The position numbers and the translations under genes were made by a program. A DNA stretch of 64,000 nucleotides, taken from positions 5,615,322 to 5,679,321 of the forward strand of contig NZ_KB235922.1 in the NCBI RefSeq assembly GCF_000332195.1. Reading direction: 5' to 3'. Below are positions 52,092 through 61,653 of this stretch, one piece after another. The DNA is from Pleurocapsa sp. PCC 7319. GTDB taxonomy: Bacteria; Cyanobacteriota; Cyanobacteriia; Cyanobacteriales; Xenococcaceae. Position 1 is the stretch's first letter; each line of letters begins with the position of its first letter. Under the pieces are notes generated by a model. The model made no database searches and was not told the DNA's origin. It saw only the letters and a list, made by a program, of their open reading frames with translations.

Positions 52092-52282
52092 GAGTACTCT
52101 GAACTCCGAACTTTTTTAGCATCCATCATTTCAAAATTGGCAGACTAGTAGTCAGAAGATAAGAAACAGAAGTTATTGTTATATGTCTATATATGTCTAA
52201 TTATTAATCGTTGATTTTTCTTGATAGAAGCTGGGAACCATAAGCTTATAAAAGAAAAATTTTAGAACTTGGTAATTTGATA

Positions 52283-52675
52283 ATGAAAAAAGCTTTAGTA
52301 GTTGACGATAGTTTGATGATGAGAGAAGTTTTCAGTGAGTATTTATATAATGCAGGATTTGGGACTATCAAAAAAGTTTCTAGTGTAGAAGAAGCACAGC
52401 AAGCCTTAGAAAGTTATGAGCCCAATTTAATCATTTTAGATGTAGTTATGGGTGGTAAAAGTGGCTTTGAGTTTTGTCTCCAGCTCAAAAAAAGTAGAAA
52501 GACTTGCTCCATCCCTGTGATTATTTGTTCGACTAAAACTACTCCAGCAGATTTTATTTTAGGCGATATTATTGGTGCCGATGCTTACCTGTCTAAATCA
52601 GTTCCACAAGATGAATTTATTCACCAAGCGAAACAGTTATCTCAACAGCCTAGTCATTGTAAATTGGTTTCATAG
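52283..52675 (+). CDS. CheY-like single-domain response regulator
   Basis: A 130-residue receiver domain. The acidic pocket is D8-D9 with phospho-acceptor D53 (LIILDVVMGGKSG), the switch Ser/Thr is in IICSTKTTP and the conserved Lys in AYLSKSVP. There is no output domain. I start at ATG 52283; a TTG six bases upstream is possible. No partner histidine kinase is nearby. It may act in phototaxis or pilus control like PilG/PilH-type regulators, but this is inference. Confidence 0.88.
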   Translation: MKKALVVDDSLMMREVFSEYLYNAGFGTIKKVSSVEEAQQALESYEPNLIILDVVMGGKSGFEFCLQLKKSRKTCSIPVIICSTKTTPADFILGDIIGADAYLSKSVPQDEFIHQAKQLSQQPSHCKLVS

Positions 52676-52708
52676 ATTCCAACGCACAAAAAAATATATA
52701 CAAATTAT

Positions 52709-54133
52709 TTAGGATCTCAAAGATTCTAGCTTTTCCTGTTCTTGGATGGTTAAATCGGTCGATTGACCAAGTACTTCTTTGTACATTTTGATGTATTCTA
52801 GAGCTGATTTTAACCAGCTAAAGTTTTGACTCATTGCTCGTTGTTGTAGTTTTTGCCATTTATCTTTATATAAAAAACCCTCTGAAGCTCTAACCATACA
52901 GGTAAACAAATCTAAGGGTTCATAACGATCAAAACAATAGCCAGTGCCAGCTTGATTCATCGGCTCGTGATGGCTTACTGTATCTACCAAACCACCAGTA
53001 CGTCTCACTATGGGAATGCAACCATAGCGCATTGCTAACATTTGACTGATACCGCAGGGTTCAAATTTAGAAGGCATGGCAAACACATCGCAACCGCTGT
53101 AGATTCTGCGTGCCAGAGAATCATTGTAGAGCAACTGTACCGACATCCTACCAGAAAAGCGACCTGCTACCTGCCATAGTTGAGTTTCAATTTGGCGATC
53201 GCCAGTTCCTAAAACCACTAACTGAGAGTTACTGTATGCCATAAAGCGATCTAGAATTTGCAATAGCAAGTTTATTCCTTTCTGATCGACTAATCGAGAG
53301 ACAACCCCAATTAAAAAAACCTTTTCATCTACGCTTAAACCTAACTCTTTTTGCAGTGCTGCTTTATTTACCGAGCGCTTTTCTAGAGTATTCTGAGTAA
53401 AATTCTGTTTTAGAGCTTTGTCGATAGCAGGATCGTAACTATCAGTATCAATTCCGTTTAAAATTCCTCTGGTTTTACCACTGATAAAAGAAAGCAACCC
53501 TTCTAGCTTTTCCCCATATTCAATAGTCTGAATTTGTTTAGCATAAGTAGGCGAAACAGTATTGACGCGATCGGCAAATTGTACCGCAGCAGCCATAACG
53601 TTATGTCCCTGCATATACCAGGGGCACCAAGTAATCTGATCCAAATACCATCGCCAAGGTCCTTGATAGGCTAAATTATGGATAGTAAAAACACTAGAAA
53701 TATCAGGGGATTGGTTCATCCATACGGGAAGCATACCCGTGTGCCAATCATGACAGTGTACTATTTCTGGCTTCCAGTAATTCCAGCAAAACTCCGCAGC
53801 ACCATTACTAAAGAAAGTAAACCGCCATGGTTCATCTTTTCCTCCATAAATTCTCTGGGGATCAAAGGCGGGATGACCAAATAAATAAAGTGGAACATCG
53901 CTATCTGGTAAGCAAGCTTCATAAACAGCAAAGTCGTTAAACATGGCATAACCCCACCAAATAGGATCAGCAGGAATATCTATTTTGTCCTGTAAACCGC
54001 CATAGTAAGGCATCAAAATACGGACATCGTGACCTAATTTTCTTAATATTTTGGGTAATGCACCGACGACATCTCCCAAACCACCTACTTTGGCGATGGG
54101 AGCTACTTCTGCTGCTACAAATAAAATCCGCAT
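52709..54133 (-). CDS. glgA: Glycogen (starch) synthase
   Basis: A 474-residue GT5 enzyme that adds ADP-glucose to glycogen. The substrate motif [14 protein letters not shown] is at about 16-29, and the C-terminal GT-B domain has [29 protein letters not shown] and [10 protein letters not shown]. Length is as usual for GlgA. Cyanobacteria commonly have two isoforms; which one this is cannot be told. It ends convergent with the response regulator gene, 33 bases away. Confidence 0.95.
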   Translation of the reverse strand: MRILFVAAEVAPIAKVGGLGDVVGALPKILRKLGHDVRILMPYYGGLQDKIDIPADPIWWGYAMFNDFAVYEACLPDSDVPLYLFGHPAFDPQRIYGGKDEPWRFTFFSNGAAEFCWNYWKPEIVHCHDWHTGMLPVWMNQSPDISSVFTIHNLAYQGPWRWYLDQITWCPWYMQGHNVMAAAVQFADRVNTVSPTYAKQIQTIEYGEKLEGLLSFISGKTRGILNGIDTDSYDPAIDKALKQNFTQNTLEKRSVNKAALQKELGLSVDEKVFLIGVVSRLVDQKGINLLLQILDRFMAYSNSQLVVLGTGDRQIETQLWQVAGRFSGRMSVQLLYNDSLARRIYSGCDVFAMPSKFEPCGISQMLAMRYGCIPIVRRTGGLVDTVSHHEPMNQAGTGYCFDRYEPLDLFTCMVRASEGFLYKDKWQKLQQRAMSQNFSWLKSALEYIKMYKEVLGQSTDLTIQEQEKLESLRS

Positions 54134-54309
54134 TTAGTTACTGTGGTTGCTGAAACCTACTTTGGCTTTCTGTGTGATTATAGTAGGGCAGGGGGTGCAG
54201 GCGATAGGGGATTGCAGAAAATGATTAAGTATGGTTGATTTTAGCTAGTAATTTTGCTCTAGTTTTTCTGACAAAAATTGATCTCGAAAATGGAAAACAG
54301 CCTTAGCAA

Positions 54310-54340
54310 CTACGAACTACGAACTACGAACTACGAACTA
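54310..54340. repeat. Heptameric short tandem repeat (CTACGAA)
   Basis: Four perfect tandem copies of CTACGAA plus CTA, just outside the stop of the Slr1339-type gene. Confidence 0.9.
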
Positions 54341-54343
54341 AAT

Positions 54344-54955
54344 TTAAAGTCCACTTTCTCGCATTGCTTCCAAATAGTCGATCGCTGCTTGTAGCTTATC
54401 CTCATAAGAATAAGAAAATTCTTCAAACCATCTGCCTTCTTCTGAGCGCAGATTTAGATTCTTGAGCCATTGCTGAGCCTTTTCTCGTAATGCCTCTTTC
54501 CGTCTACGCTCTCTTAATTCTTCTCGTCGTTGCGCTTCAATTAGCTCTTGTTGACGGCGTTTTTGTTCAGCGATGCGTGCTTCTTCCTGACGTTTTATTT
54601 CAGCAAACTTGGCTTCTCGTTTTCGCTCTTGCATCTGATAGTCTTGATCGATCAGAGCGTTAAGGCGATTACGATATTTGCTTAAATTACTACTAGCACT
54701 GGTCTGATTAGGTTTGGGAGATACTTGGGGTTTACTAGATAGATCACTTGCTTGCTCTCTACCAGACTCTAGCTCCGTTCTTAGTTCAGTTAGCATCTGC
54801 TCCATAGATTGCTTAGATGCCTGATTTTGGGGTGGTTGCGGCGATTTATGACTAGACGACTTCTTGTTATGAGTTTCTAACTGTCTTTTCGGCTCGAACT
54901 CCTCTTTTAGCTGAGCCAATAAATCATTCATATCTTTATCCGACACAGATACCAC
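54344..54955 (-). CDS. Salt-stress protein, Slr1339 family
   Basis: A 203-residue charged soluble protein. The start could also be the Met at residue 9 (MNDLLAQLKEEF). The middle is disordered and Ser/Gln-rich. Residues about 95-160 form a long Arg/Glu/Lys helix (KREAKFAEIKRQEEARIAEQ and onward). The C-terminal motif is AQQWLKNLNLRSEEGRWFEEFS...LQAAIDYLEAM, which I recall from the Slr1339 family, induced by salt in Synechocystis. Function unknown. It follows ndhN by 53 bases on the same strand. Confidence 0.75.
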   Translation of the reverse strand: MVSVSDKDMNDLLAQLKEEFEPKRQLETHNKKSSSHKSPQPPQNQASKQSMEQMLTELRTELESGREQASDLSSKPQVSPKPNQTSASSNLSKYRNRLNALIDQDYQMQERKREAKFAEIKRQEEARIAEQKRRQQELIEAQRREELRERRRKEALREKAQQWLKNLNLRSEEGRWFEEFSYSYEDKLQAAIDYLEAMRESGL

Positions 54956-55008
54956 CCCATTTGCTATTCAGAATACTGTACTGTCCAGAGCTTTATTTAT
55001 ATTATGAA

Positions 55009-55485
55009 TTATGCAGCAGCTAAAGTATCTGCCAAAGGTTTCCAATTCACATAACGATCGCCACCTAGTTCCAAAACTACTTTTATCTTGGGCTCGCTTT
55101 TAGTTAAATCAACCAAATACTCAACTTCTTGGCGAGATAGTATTTGTCCTTCAATAATCCACAATGCTAATCCTTTAGCTTTGGCAGGTAAAGTATCTAA
55201 TTCATAAGTAGCAATAGGTGGTACATAATAAATATCACCAACACAGGCATCACGTCCGATAGTCTTTTTGCCTAAGTGGGGAGGACGTACCCCGTGTACT
55301 CTTGTCAAATAAGCTGCTAAATCACCTAATCCTCTAGCAGTGATATTAATAGTCTGATAACCATAAGCTCGTAAACGTCTTTGATAACGTCCTTCTGATC
55401 CTCCCTCTAGAGGCATATACAAGCCTAAAGCACCATTTTTTTCTAAAGCACGAATAAATGATTTTCCAGTGGTAATTAGTGGCAT
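55009..55485 (-). CDS. ndhN: NAD(P)H-quinone oxidoreductase subunit N
   Basis: A 158-residue subunit of the photosynthetic NDH-1 complex, specific to cyanobacteria and plastids, at the junction of the membrane and hydrophilic arms. It starts MPLITTGKSFIRALEKNGAL and continues with YGYQTINITARGLGDLAAYL, VRPPHLGKKTIG and VGDIYYVPP. Length and motifs agree with NdhN. No other ndh gene is in the window. The complex serves cyclic electron flow and CO2 uptake. Confidence 0.96.
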   Translation of the reverse strand: MPLITTGKSFIRALEKNGALGLYMPLEGGSEGRYQRRLRAYGYQTINITARGLGDLAAYLTRVHGVRPPHLGKKTIGRDACVGDIYYVPPIATYELDTLPAKAKGLALWIIEGQILSRQEVEYLVDLTKSEPKIKVVLELGGDRYVNWKPLADTLAAA

Positions 55486-55748
55486 AGGCTCTATGTCTGT
55501 GTGATAGTTTCCCTAGATTATATTTTAAAGCAGACTTCTTCTGAAACGATCCCAAATAAGAAGCCTATAAGCTGGTCAACATCAAATTTATTGGTTGAGG
55601 CTGATAGGGAGATAGGGGGATGGGGAGAGGATTGTCAGGTTTATTTCCTGATTAATAAATATGCAAGTTAAATGTGGATTAGCTTAATCACTTTATGATT
55701 TTCTTAAAGTCCAGGTAATACGATCGCTCTGAGATTTGTTAAACTGTT

Positions 55749-55768
55749 ATGTACATTAATACGTACAT
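55749..55768 (+). promoter_or_regulatory. Palindromic operator candidate of the toxin-antitoxin pair
   Basis: ATGTAC (55749-55754) and GTACAT (55763-55768) form a dyad with an 8-base centre, ending six bases before the antitoxin ATG. Phd/YefM proteins usually repress their own operon through such sites. Confidence 0.6.
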
Positions 55769-55774
55769 GAGTCT

Positions 55775-56089
55775 ATGTTCTCTTACGAAATTACTAATCC
55801 TACTGATGCTAGAAATGGGTTTTTTAAATTACTAGAACAAGTGGCTGAAAACCATCAAGTATATATGATTAATCGACGTGATGGCGAAAATGTAGCTTTA
55901 ATTTCTGAATCAGATTTAACTAGCTTGATAGAAACTGTATATCTTCTACGTTCTCCTGCAAATGGTAATCGTCTCTTAAATGCGATCGCAGAGTCTCAGT
56001 CAGGGAAAATCAAGCCTCAAACAGTGAAAGAATTAAAGCAAGAATTAGGAATAGATGGCGAAAAAGAAGAAACAATCGAACAAGCATAA
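55775..56089 (+). CDS. Phd/YefM-family antitoxin
   Basis: A 104-residue antitoxin. The N-terminal 50 residues are the DNA-binding Phd/YefM fold (TNPTDARNGFFKLLEQV; YMINRRDGENVALISESDLTSL), and the C-terminal half is acidic and polar, which wraps the toxin. Its reading frame overlaps the toxin gene by 35 bases, so translation is likely coupled. A palindrome just upstream is the probable operator. Confidence 0.9.
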   Translation: MFSYEITNPTDARNGFFKLLEQVAENHQVYMINRRDGENVALISESDLTSLIETVYLLRSPANGNRLLNAIAESQSGKIKPQTVKELKQELGIDGEKEETIEQA

Positions 56090-56378
56090 AACTGAGCCAT
56101 TACAGCCTGTTATTATCCATCGCGTTCCTGGTTTTAGTTCCCAATTTAAAGAAGATTTAGGTTGGTGGTTCAAACAAAATCCGAAGAAAGCTGCCAAGAT
56201 TTTGGATATGGTAACGGCAGTAATGCAAAATCCTTTTAAGAGAATTGGTAAACCTGAACCGCTCAAATATATGGATGCAAATATTTGGTCGAGAAGAATC
56301 GATCTCGAACATAGATTTATTTATAGAGTTAATAAAAGCCAAATAGACTTTTTAGCTTGTAGGTTTCATTATGAGTAA
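56055..56378 (+). CDS. YoeB/Txe-family toxin (mRNA interferase)
   Basis: A 107-residue RelE-superfamily toxin that cuts mRNA on the ribosome. The YoeB core is present: KEDLGWWFKQNPKKAAKILD, RIGKPEPLKY, WSRRIDLEHRFIYRV and the C-terminal RFHYE with the His-Tyr pair needed for cleavage. About 28 Lys-rich residues precede the usual YoeB beginning. A later start would remove them but no good ribosome site is seen there. Pairs with the overlapping antitoxin. Confidence 0.9.
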   Translation: MAKKKKQSNKHKTEPLQPVIIHRVPGFSSQFKEDLGWWFKQNPKKAAKILDMVTAVMQNPFKRIGKPEPLKYMDANIWSRRIDLEHRFIYRVNKSQIDFLACRFHYE

Positions 56379-56583
56379 ATACAAAAAGTGATCGCAACTG
56401 TACTTGAATTATCTTCAAGATTGTATTTCTTTCTAAATTTCTCACAGAGCGATCGCTTTTAGTTTGGCATCATTTTAAATAAGTAAAACAATTTTTAAAA
56501 TATATCAAACTACAATGGAGCTAGTAATTGATCTGCATATAGAAAAATTGTTATACTTTATACTGTAATTCACTTTTTAATTC

Positions 56584-56898
56584 ATGGTAAATTTTGGACT
56601 TAATTTTATTTCTGTAGTTGGCTTATTTGATGTTTTAGGGGGAATTGGCTATTTTATTTTAATAATCACTCAAGTTTTAGAAAGTGTCAGAAAATCCAAT
56701 TCTTCTTTGTACATAATTTTAAAAGTATTGGAATTATTATTTTGTCCAATTGCTTTATTATTGTCAGGGGGAATTTTAATATTCAATGGCTGGAGACTAG
56801 ATCCTATTTTGCAATTTCAACAATTACTGTTTCATTTGATTGTCATAGTTTGTTTGGTAAAAGAAGCTATGCGATCGTCGGTTTCCTTACGACGTTAG
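56584..56898 (+). CDS. Small membrane protein of unknown function
   Basis: A 104-residue protein with three hydrophobic segments (about 5-30, 42-62, 72-90). It is AT-rich and shows no family I recognise. Its TAG stop is directly followed by the ATG of the next membrane-protein gene, so the two are probably expressed together. It lies downstream of a toxin-antitoxin pair, in a stretch that looks acquired. Could be an accessory or immunity-type protein, but nothing in the sequence shows this. Confidence 0.6.
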   Translation: MVNFGLNFISVVGLFDVLGGIGYFILIITQVLESVRKSNSSLYIILKVLELLFCPIALLLSGGILIFNGWRLDPILQFQQLLFHLIVIVCLVKEAMRSSVSLRR

Positions 56899-57390
56899 AT
56901 GAATAGATTTACACCAAATTTTTTTCTCAAAATATTAGAATTTGCTCATTATGGGCTGAGATTTATAGGTGTTCCTTATTTTTTCTACTCTATATACAAA
57001 GCTGCATATCCAATTTTAATTATATTTGCATTCGATGATGATTCTGGTCTTTGGTTTTGGATTTTATTAGTATGGTTGATGGCAATTCTTCTGAGTATTT
57101 CAATTGTTATATTGTTCTCTGCTAGATACATTGATAAACATATCAACTATACGTATAGTGTTGTGGTTGCCTGCTTAGAGTGTTTTATCATTCCCTATGG
57201 TTTCGATGTTGGCATTGCAACTTTAATACTCTTATCTCAACCCTCGATTAAAAGTCTTTATAACATCGATTTAAATATATACATTGTTTACTATCTGTTC
57301 ATTGTAAATAAAAGTATTCACCTTCCTTTCTCCATCGCTTCAAAAAAATATCTTTGTCAGAATTACAAACTGCGATCGCAACATTCATAA
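56899..57390 (+). CDS. Membrane protein of unknown function
   Basis: A 163-residue protein with four or five hydrophobic segments (about 13-38, 42-72, 82-112 and a further one near 120-140), aromatic-rich (many Phe/Tyr). AT-rich like the gene before it; the spacing to that gene is zero (TAG then ATG). A single HIP1 site near the end suggests it has been in a cyanobacterial genome for some time. No family recognised. Confidence 0.6.
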   Translation: MNRFTPNFFLKILEFAHYGLRFIGVPYFFYSIYKAAYPILIIFAFDDDSGLWFWILLVWLMAILLSISIVILFSARYIDKHINYTYSVVVACLECFIIPYGFDVGIATLILLSQPSIKSLYNIDLNIYIVYYLFIVNKSIHLPFSIASKKYLCQNYKLRSQHS

Positions 57391-57397
57391 CAGGCAG

Positions 57398-57715
57398 CTA
57401 TAAAATACTAGGTTTATCAATGAATCCTCTAATTGCCCGTGGTAAATCCTTAGAGTCTTTCTGATAAGTCAGTTCTAACATTTGCCAAGCTATAGTTAAA
57501 ACGCGATCGCAATTGAATTTTTCTGATAGTTGTTCTACTGAGTAAATCCCCCCAAAAGCTTCTTTTGCTGCTTCCAAGCTAGCTAACTCTAAAGCCTCTT
57601 CTAAATAATCATCCCAATCAGTAGCTTTGATATAGTAAGAATTTTTATCTCTTTGATTTAATTTTTTAATTCTTACTACTGCATTGACAATAGATGCCAA
57701 CCAGGAATTAGTCAT
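57398..57715 (-). CDS. Hypothetical soluble protein
   Basis: A 105-residue protein without membrane segments. It shows NRDKN-like polar and helical regions (DWDDYLEEALELASLEAAKEAFGG, FNCDRVLTIAWQMLELTY) and the end DLPRAIRGFIDKPSIL. No family is recognised. It is convergent with the two membrane-protein genes, eight bases away. A HIP1 site inside supports it as a resident gene. Confidence 0.6.
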   Translation of the reverse strand: MTNSWLASIVNAVVRIKKLNQRDKNSYYIKATDWDDYLEEALELASLEAAKEAFGGIYSVEQLSEKFNCDRVLTIAWQMLELTYQKDSKDLPRAIRGFIDKPSIL

Positions 57716-58427
57716 TCTTTGCTCTGCCTACACCATCTATGACTCGGACTAAATTTACTCAGACTAAATTATTATAATTATCGTCGCATATTGCTCTTTT
57801 TAACGTGATCGCTCTACTCCCTCCATCCCTACAACAAAATCCCCAAACTGAAAAAAAATATTGTCATAGCTACATAGATTCATGTATCATTAATGATTGT
57901 GGTTAAAACTGGCAAATCTCACATTCTAGATAAAAGTCTAAATCATCCCCCTAGCCAAGGAAGAGAGTTATTAACTTATAATTCTGAGGCTAAATAAGTG
58001 AGTTTTCAAGGTGTTCATTCACAAATGAAAACAATCTCGTTATGGGGTTAGTGAGAAATTTATAGGATTTGCTACCTCCTCGTTAAGATACTGAAGTATT
58101 TCTTACTTTAAGTCTTCGGGGGTTCAGGTAATTGTCAAAGTTGGAAACAGTAGAAGCTCAAACTAAAACTAAATCTGACTGTAAATCTTAGAAAATAAAA
58201 TTATATATTTGCTGCTGTGCATCTTGTTTATAGCGGTTTTACCAGGAATTCGTTTGTGTTTAGACATAAATGTTTCTGATGGTAAATGCCGACAAGGTGA
58301 TTATTTTTTTGTCAGGCAAAATTAAACCGCCTGTTGACTAGCAGTGGTCGGCGGTTGATAACCTAACCGGAAGTCGTTAAACAAGACTAAGGTTTATCGT
58401 GTTGCAATTATAGAGGGGCTAAAACTC
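57716..58427. other. Leader/promoter region of the ribosomal-protein operon
   Basis: About 710 bases without a gene I can support. The last 230 bases lead into rplC and contain a GC hairpin (58325-58356) and a promoter-like pair. The rest is AT-rich with no repeats noticed. Confidence 0.6.
58325..58361 (+). promoter_or_regulatory. Hairpin and promoter-like pair before rplC
   Basis: AACCGCC (58325-58331) pairs with GGCGGTT (58350-58356). Overlapping it, TTGACT (58334-58339) and TGATAA (58356-58361) with a 16-base spacer look like a sigma-70 promoter. It could alternatively be an autoregulatory mRNA structure for a ribosomal protein. About 65 bases remain to the rplC GTG. Confidence 0.4.
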
Positions 58428-59066
58428 GTGTCTGTCGGCATTCTTGGCACAAAATTAGGCATGACCCAAGTTTTTGACCAGGATACAGGAAATGCTATTC
58501 CCGTTACTGTGGTTCAAGCTGGGCCTTGTGTCGTAACTCAGATCAAAACTAAAGAAACAGACGGCTATAGTTCGATTCAAATTGGCTATGGCGAAGTCAA
58601 AGAGAAAGCTTTGTCGAAGCCCGAAATTGGTCATCTAAGCAAAGCAGGTGCTAATCCATTACGTCATCTTAAAGAGTATCGCATTGAAGATACGGCAAGT
58701 TATGAACTAGGCAAGACCCTAGACATTTCTGAGATTTTCAACACCGACACTACTGTGGATATTAGTGGCAAAACAATGGGTCGCGGTTTTGCTGGTTATC
58801 AAAAAAGACATAACTTCAAACGAGGCTTGATGAGTCACGGTTCTAAAAATCACCGTGCGCCTGGTTCTACGGGAGCAGGTACTACTCCTGGTCGTGTCTA
58901 TCCTGGTAAGAAAATGGCAGGGCGCTACGGCGGAAAACAGGTAACTACTCGCAAACTAAAAGTTGTCAAAGTTGATGCCGAGCAGAATTTGCTACTTATT
59001 AAAGGCGCAGTCCCAGGTAAACCTGGAGCTTTGCTCAGTATTTCTCCCAGCAACATCGTGGGATAG
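58428..59066 (+). CDS. rplC: 50S ribosomal protein L3
   Basis: A 212-residue 23S rRNA-binding protein, GTG start ([20 protein letters not shown]). The extended loop [19 protein letters not shown] with [20 protein letters not shown] reaches the peptidyl-transferase centre. First gene of this operon, since rpsJ (first in the E. coli S10 operon) is absent; this is normal for cyanobacteria, where rpsJ follows the EF-Tu gene. rplD follows after 60 bases. Confidence 0.98.
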   Translation: MSVGILGTKLGMTQVFDQDTGNAIPVTVVQAGPCVVTQIKTKETDGYSSIQIGYGEVKEKALSKPEIGHLSKAGANPLRHLKEYRIEDTASYELGKTLDISEIFNTDTTVDISGKTMGRGFAGYQKRHNFKRGLMSHGSKNHRAPGSTGAGTTPGRVYPGKKMAGRYGGKQVTTRKLKVVKVDAEQNLLLIKGAVPGKPGALLSISPSNIVG

Positions 59067-59126
59067 TAATAGCAACTTGTCAGTTATTTAAGAACAGCAG
59101 AGATAGATAGCAAACAACAAATAACT

Positions 59127-59762
59127 ATGGTTAATTGTGTAGTCAAAAATTGGCAGGGGGAAAATGCTGGCGAGGCAACCCTAGAACTAAAAGTGGCCAA
59201 AGAGGAAAACGCCGAACATATTGTTCACCGAGCATTAGTTCGGCAGTTAAATAACTCCCGTCAGGGAACAGCATCTACCAAAACTCGCTCCGAAGTTCGG
59301 GGGGGGGGACGTAAACCCTGGAGACAAAAAGGGACTGGACGTGCTCGTGCCGGTTCTATTCGTTCTCCTCTATGGCGTGGTGGTGGTGTAATCTTTGGAC
59401 CCAAACCTAGAGACTACAGCACTAAGATGAATCGCAAGGAAAGGCGTTTGGCGTTGAGAACAGCCTTTAGTTCCCGTGTTGAAGATATGATTGTGGTTGA
59501 GAACTTTGGTGCTGAACTAGAACGACCCAAGACTAAAGAAGTGATCGCTGCCTTAGAACGATGGGGTGTAGCTGCTGACGAGAAAGTTTTATTGATTCTG
59601 AAAGAAGTTTCTGAGAACGTCAATTTGTCTACTCGCAACATAGCTAAAGTCAAGTTGATTAAAGCAACTAATCTCAACGTGGCTGATGTCCTTCATGCTA
59701 ACAAAATTGTAGTCAGCAAAGACGCTTTATCACAGATTCAGGAGGTTTACGGTGAAGACTAA
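59127..59762 (+). CDS. rplD: 50S ribosomal protein L4
   Basis: A 211-residue protein that lines the exit tunnel through its long loop ([20 protein letters not shown]). In E. coli L4 also represses its own operon; whether this applies here is unknown. Its 3' end overlaps rplW by 11 bases, so translation is likely coupled. A run of nine G (about 59298-59306) lies inside the gene. Confidence 0.98.
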   Translation: MVNCVVKNWQGENAGEATLELKVAKEENAEHIVHRALVRQLNNSRQGTASTKTRSEVRGGGRKPWRQKGTGRARAGSIRSPLWRGGGVIFGPKPRDYSTKMNRKERRLALRTAFSSRVEDMIVVENFGAELERPKTKEVIAALERWGVAADEKVLLILKEVSENVNLSTRNIAKVKLIKATNLNVADVLHANKIVVSKDALSQIQEVYGED

Positions 59763-60057
59763 ATATCAAGCGAGAGATTTAGCAGACTTAATCCTCAAGC
59801 CGATCATTACCGAGAAAGGCACAATCCAAATGGAGCTTAATAAATACGTTTTTGATGTATTGCCCAAAGCTACCAAGCCCGATATTAAAGCAGCGATTGA
59901 AAGCTTATTTGATGTCACAGTGGTCAAGATCAATACCTTGACACTACCTCGCAAAAAACGTCGTGTAGGAAGATTTATAGGCTATAAGGCTCAATATAAA
60001 AGGGCGATCGTTACTCTCAAAGAGGGTGATTCAATCGTCTTATTCCCCGATGTATAG
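59752..60057 (+). CDS. rplW: 50S ribosomal protein L23
   Basis: A 101-residue protein at the tunnel exit, docking site for trigger factor and SRP. It starts at GTG inside the end of rplD, with an AGGAGG site there. [12 protein letters not shown] and [20 protein letters not shown] are the family signatures. Confidence 0.97.
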   Translation: MKTKYQARDLADLILKPIITEKGTIQMELNKYVFDVLPKATKPDIKAAIESLFDVTVVKINTLTLPRKKRRVGRFIGYKAQYKRAIVTLKEGDSIVLFPDV

Positions 60058-60103
60058 ATGTAACCGAATTTTAGAACTCGAAAAAGCTAGATAACAGCAA
60101 ATT

Positions 60104-60931
60104 ATGGGTACTCGTTCATTTAGACCGTATACACCAGGAACTCGCCAAGCCGTAGTTCCCGATTTTTCTGAAATTACTAAAAAGAAGCCAGAAAAATCTT
60201 TAACCAAATATAAACATCGTAAGAAAGGTCGTAACAATCGAGGGGTAATTACGAGTCGTCGCCGTGGTGGTGGACATAAACGTCTTTATCGCATTATCGA
60301 TTTTCGCCGCGACAAGCGCAATATTCCCGCAGAGGTAATTGCGATTGAATACGATCCTAACCGTAATGCTCGGATTGCTCTAGTGCAGTACGAGGATGGT
60401 GAAAAACGTTACATTTTAGCCGCTGTGGGTATGAAAGTGGGGACACCAATCATTGCCAGTCCTGACGCTCCTATTGAAGTAGGTAATGCCTTGCCTCTAA
60501 GTAATATGCCTTTAGGTGAGACGATTCACAACGTGGAATTAGTAGCAGGTAGAGGTGGACAAATTGTTCGTGCTGCTGGTGCTGCTGCCAAAGTGATGGC
60601 CAAAGAGGGCGACTACGTAACCATTGGTCTTCCTTCCAAAGAAGTCAGAATGGTACGCAAGGAATGTTACGCCACTATTGGACAAGTAGGTAACGTTGAG
60701 TACCGCAACCTCAAACTAGGTAAAGCAGGTAGAATGCGTCACCTGGGTAGAAGACCCGAAGTTCGGGGGAGCGCGATGAATCCCTGCGATCACCCTCATG
60801 GTGGTGGTGAAGGACGTGCCCCTATTGGGAGAAGTGGTCCGGTTACTCCTTGGGGTAAACCAGCTTTGGGTAAGAAAACTCGTAAGAAAAACAAACTCAG
60901 TAATAAGCTGATTGTCCGTCGTCGTCGTTAA
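60104..60931 (+). CDS. rplB: 50S ribosomal protein L2
   Basis: A 275-residue protein needed for subunit joining and peptidyl transfer. It has [19 protein letters not shown] and the highly conserved [19 protein letters not shown] loop, here with Cys where Val is common. It lies 46 bases after rplW and 21 before rpsS. Confidence 0.98.
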   Translation: MGTRSFRPYTPGTRQAVVPDFSEITKKKPEKSLTKYKHRKKGRNNRGVITSRRRGGGHKRLYRIIDFRRDKRNIPAEVIAIEYDPNRNARIALVQYEDGEKRYILAAVGMKVGTPIIASPDAPIEVGNALPLSNMPLGETIHNVELVAGRGGQIVRAAGAAAKVMAKEGDYVTIGLPSKEVRMVRKECYATIGQVGNVEYRNLKLGKAGRMRHLGRRPEVRGSAMNPCDHPHGGGEGRAPIGRSGPVTPWGKPALGKKTRKKNKLSNKLIVRRRR

Positions 60932-60952
60932 TTCATTGTTGATTTTAAAAAT

Positions 60953-61231
60953 ATGAGTCGTTCTTTAAAAAAAGGGCCTTTTATCGCCGACAGCCTACTC
61001 AAGAAAATTGAGAAGTTGAATGCTAATAACAAGAAAGAAGTAATCAAAACTTGGTCTAGAGCTTCAACTATTCTGCCGCAAATGGTCGGACATACAATTG
61101 CCGTACATAATGGTCGCCAACACATTCCTGTGTTCATTAGCGATCAGATGGTCGGACACAAACTGGGAGAATTTGCTCCTACCCGTACTTTTAGGGGTCA
61201 TGCTAAAAGCGACAAAAAAGGGAGACGCTAG
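60953..61231 (+). CDS. rpsS: 30S ribosomal protein S19
   Basis: A 92-residue head protein of the small subunit. It begins [20 protein letters not shown], then [20 protein letters not shown] and [14 protein letters not shown], all typical. It sits between rplB and rplV with short gaps. Confidence 0.98.
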   Translation: MSRSLKKGPFIADSLLKKIEKLNANNKKEVIKTWSRASTILPQMVGHTIAVHNGRQHIPVFISDQMVGHKLGEFAPTRTFRGHAKSDKKGRR

Positions 61232-61246
61232 ATATTAGATACCACT

Positions 61247-61606
61247 ATGGCAATAGATACTAATAACGAAGTAAAAGCGATCGCCAAGTACATCCGGATG
61301 TCTCCTTTTAAGGTCAGACGGGTGCTAGATCAAATTCGCGGTCGTCAATATCGAGAAGCTTTAATTATTCTCGAATTTATGCCTTATAAAGCTTGTGAGC
61401 CAATTTTAAAAACATTGCGCTCGGCTGTAGCTAATGCAGAACACAATAACGGGTTAGACCCAGCAACCTTGGTAATCAGTAAAGCTTTTGCTGATGGTGG
61501 TCCTGTTCTCAAACGTTATCGTCCTAGGGCTCAAGGTCGAGCTTACCAAATTCGTAAGCCCACCTGTCACATTACTGTGGCTGTTGCGCCTGAAGTAACC
61601 GATTAG
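61247..61606 (+). CDS. rplV: 50S ribosomal protein L22
   Basis: A 119-residue protein whose hairpin lines the exit tunnel. [20 protein letters not shown] and the tip region [20 protein letters not shown] are conserved. It starts 15 bases after rpsS. Confidence 0.98.
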   Translation: MAIDTNNEVKAIAKYIRMSPFKVRRVLDQIRGRQYREALIILEFMPYKACEPILKTLRSAVANAEHNNGLDPATLVISKAFADGGPVLKRYRPRAQGRAYQIRKPTCHITVAVAPEVTD

Positions 61607-61653
61607 AACCTTATTGGCAGAATTTAATTAATTACTATTACGAGGAAACATTT

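Larger units (their letters stand above)
51848..52282. other. Repeat-rich intergenic region upstream of a response regulator
   Basis: About 430 bases. It contains a CTATAAC heptamer tract (51981-52004) and a duplicated GCGAGTCCTTTAGGGTAGC element (52037-52091). The regulator promoter should lie between 52140 and 52260, but I see no clear -35/-10 pair. Confidence 0.6.

Noticed and set aside
54310-54340. Regular short repeats that could suggest a CRISPR array
   Set aside because: The units are seven bases without spacers; these are short tandem repeats. The same holds at 17221, 20979 and 51981. No cas genes are present.
58428-58450. Absence of rpsJ before rplC as evidence of rearrangement
   Set aside because: Cyanobacterial operons normally begin at rplC, with rpsJ located after the elongation factor genes.
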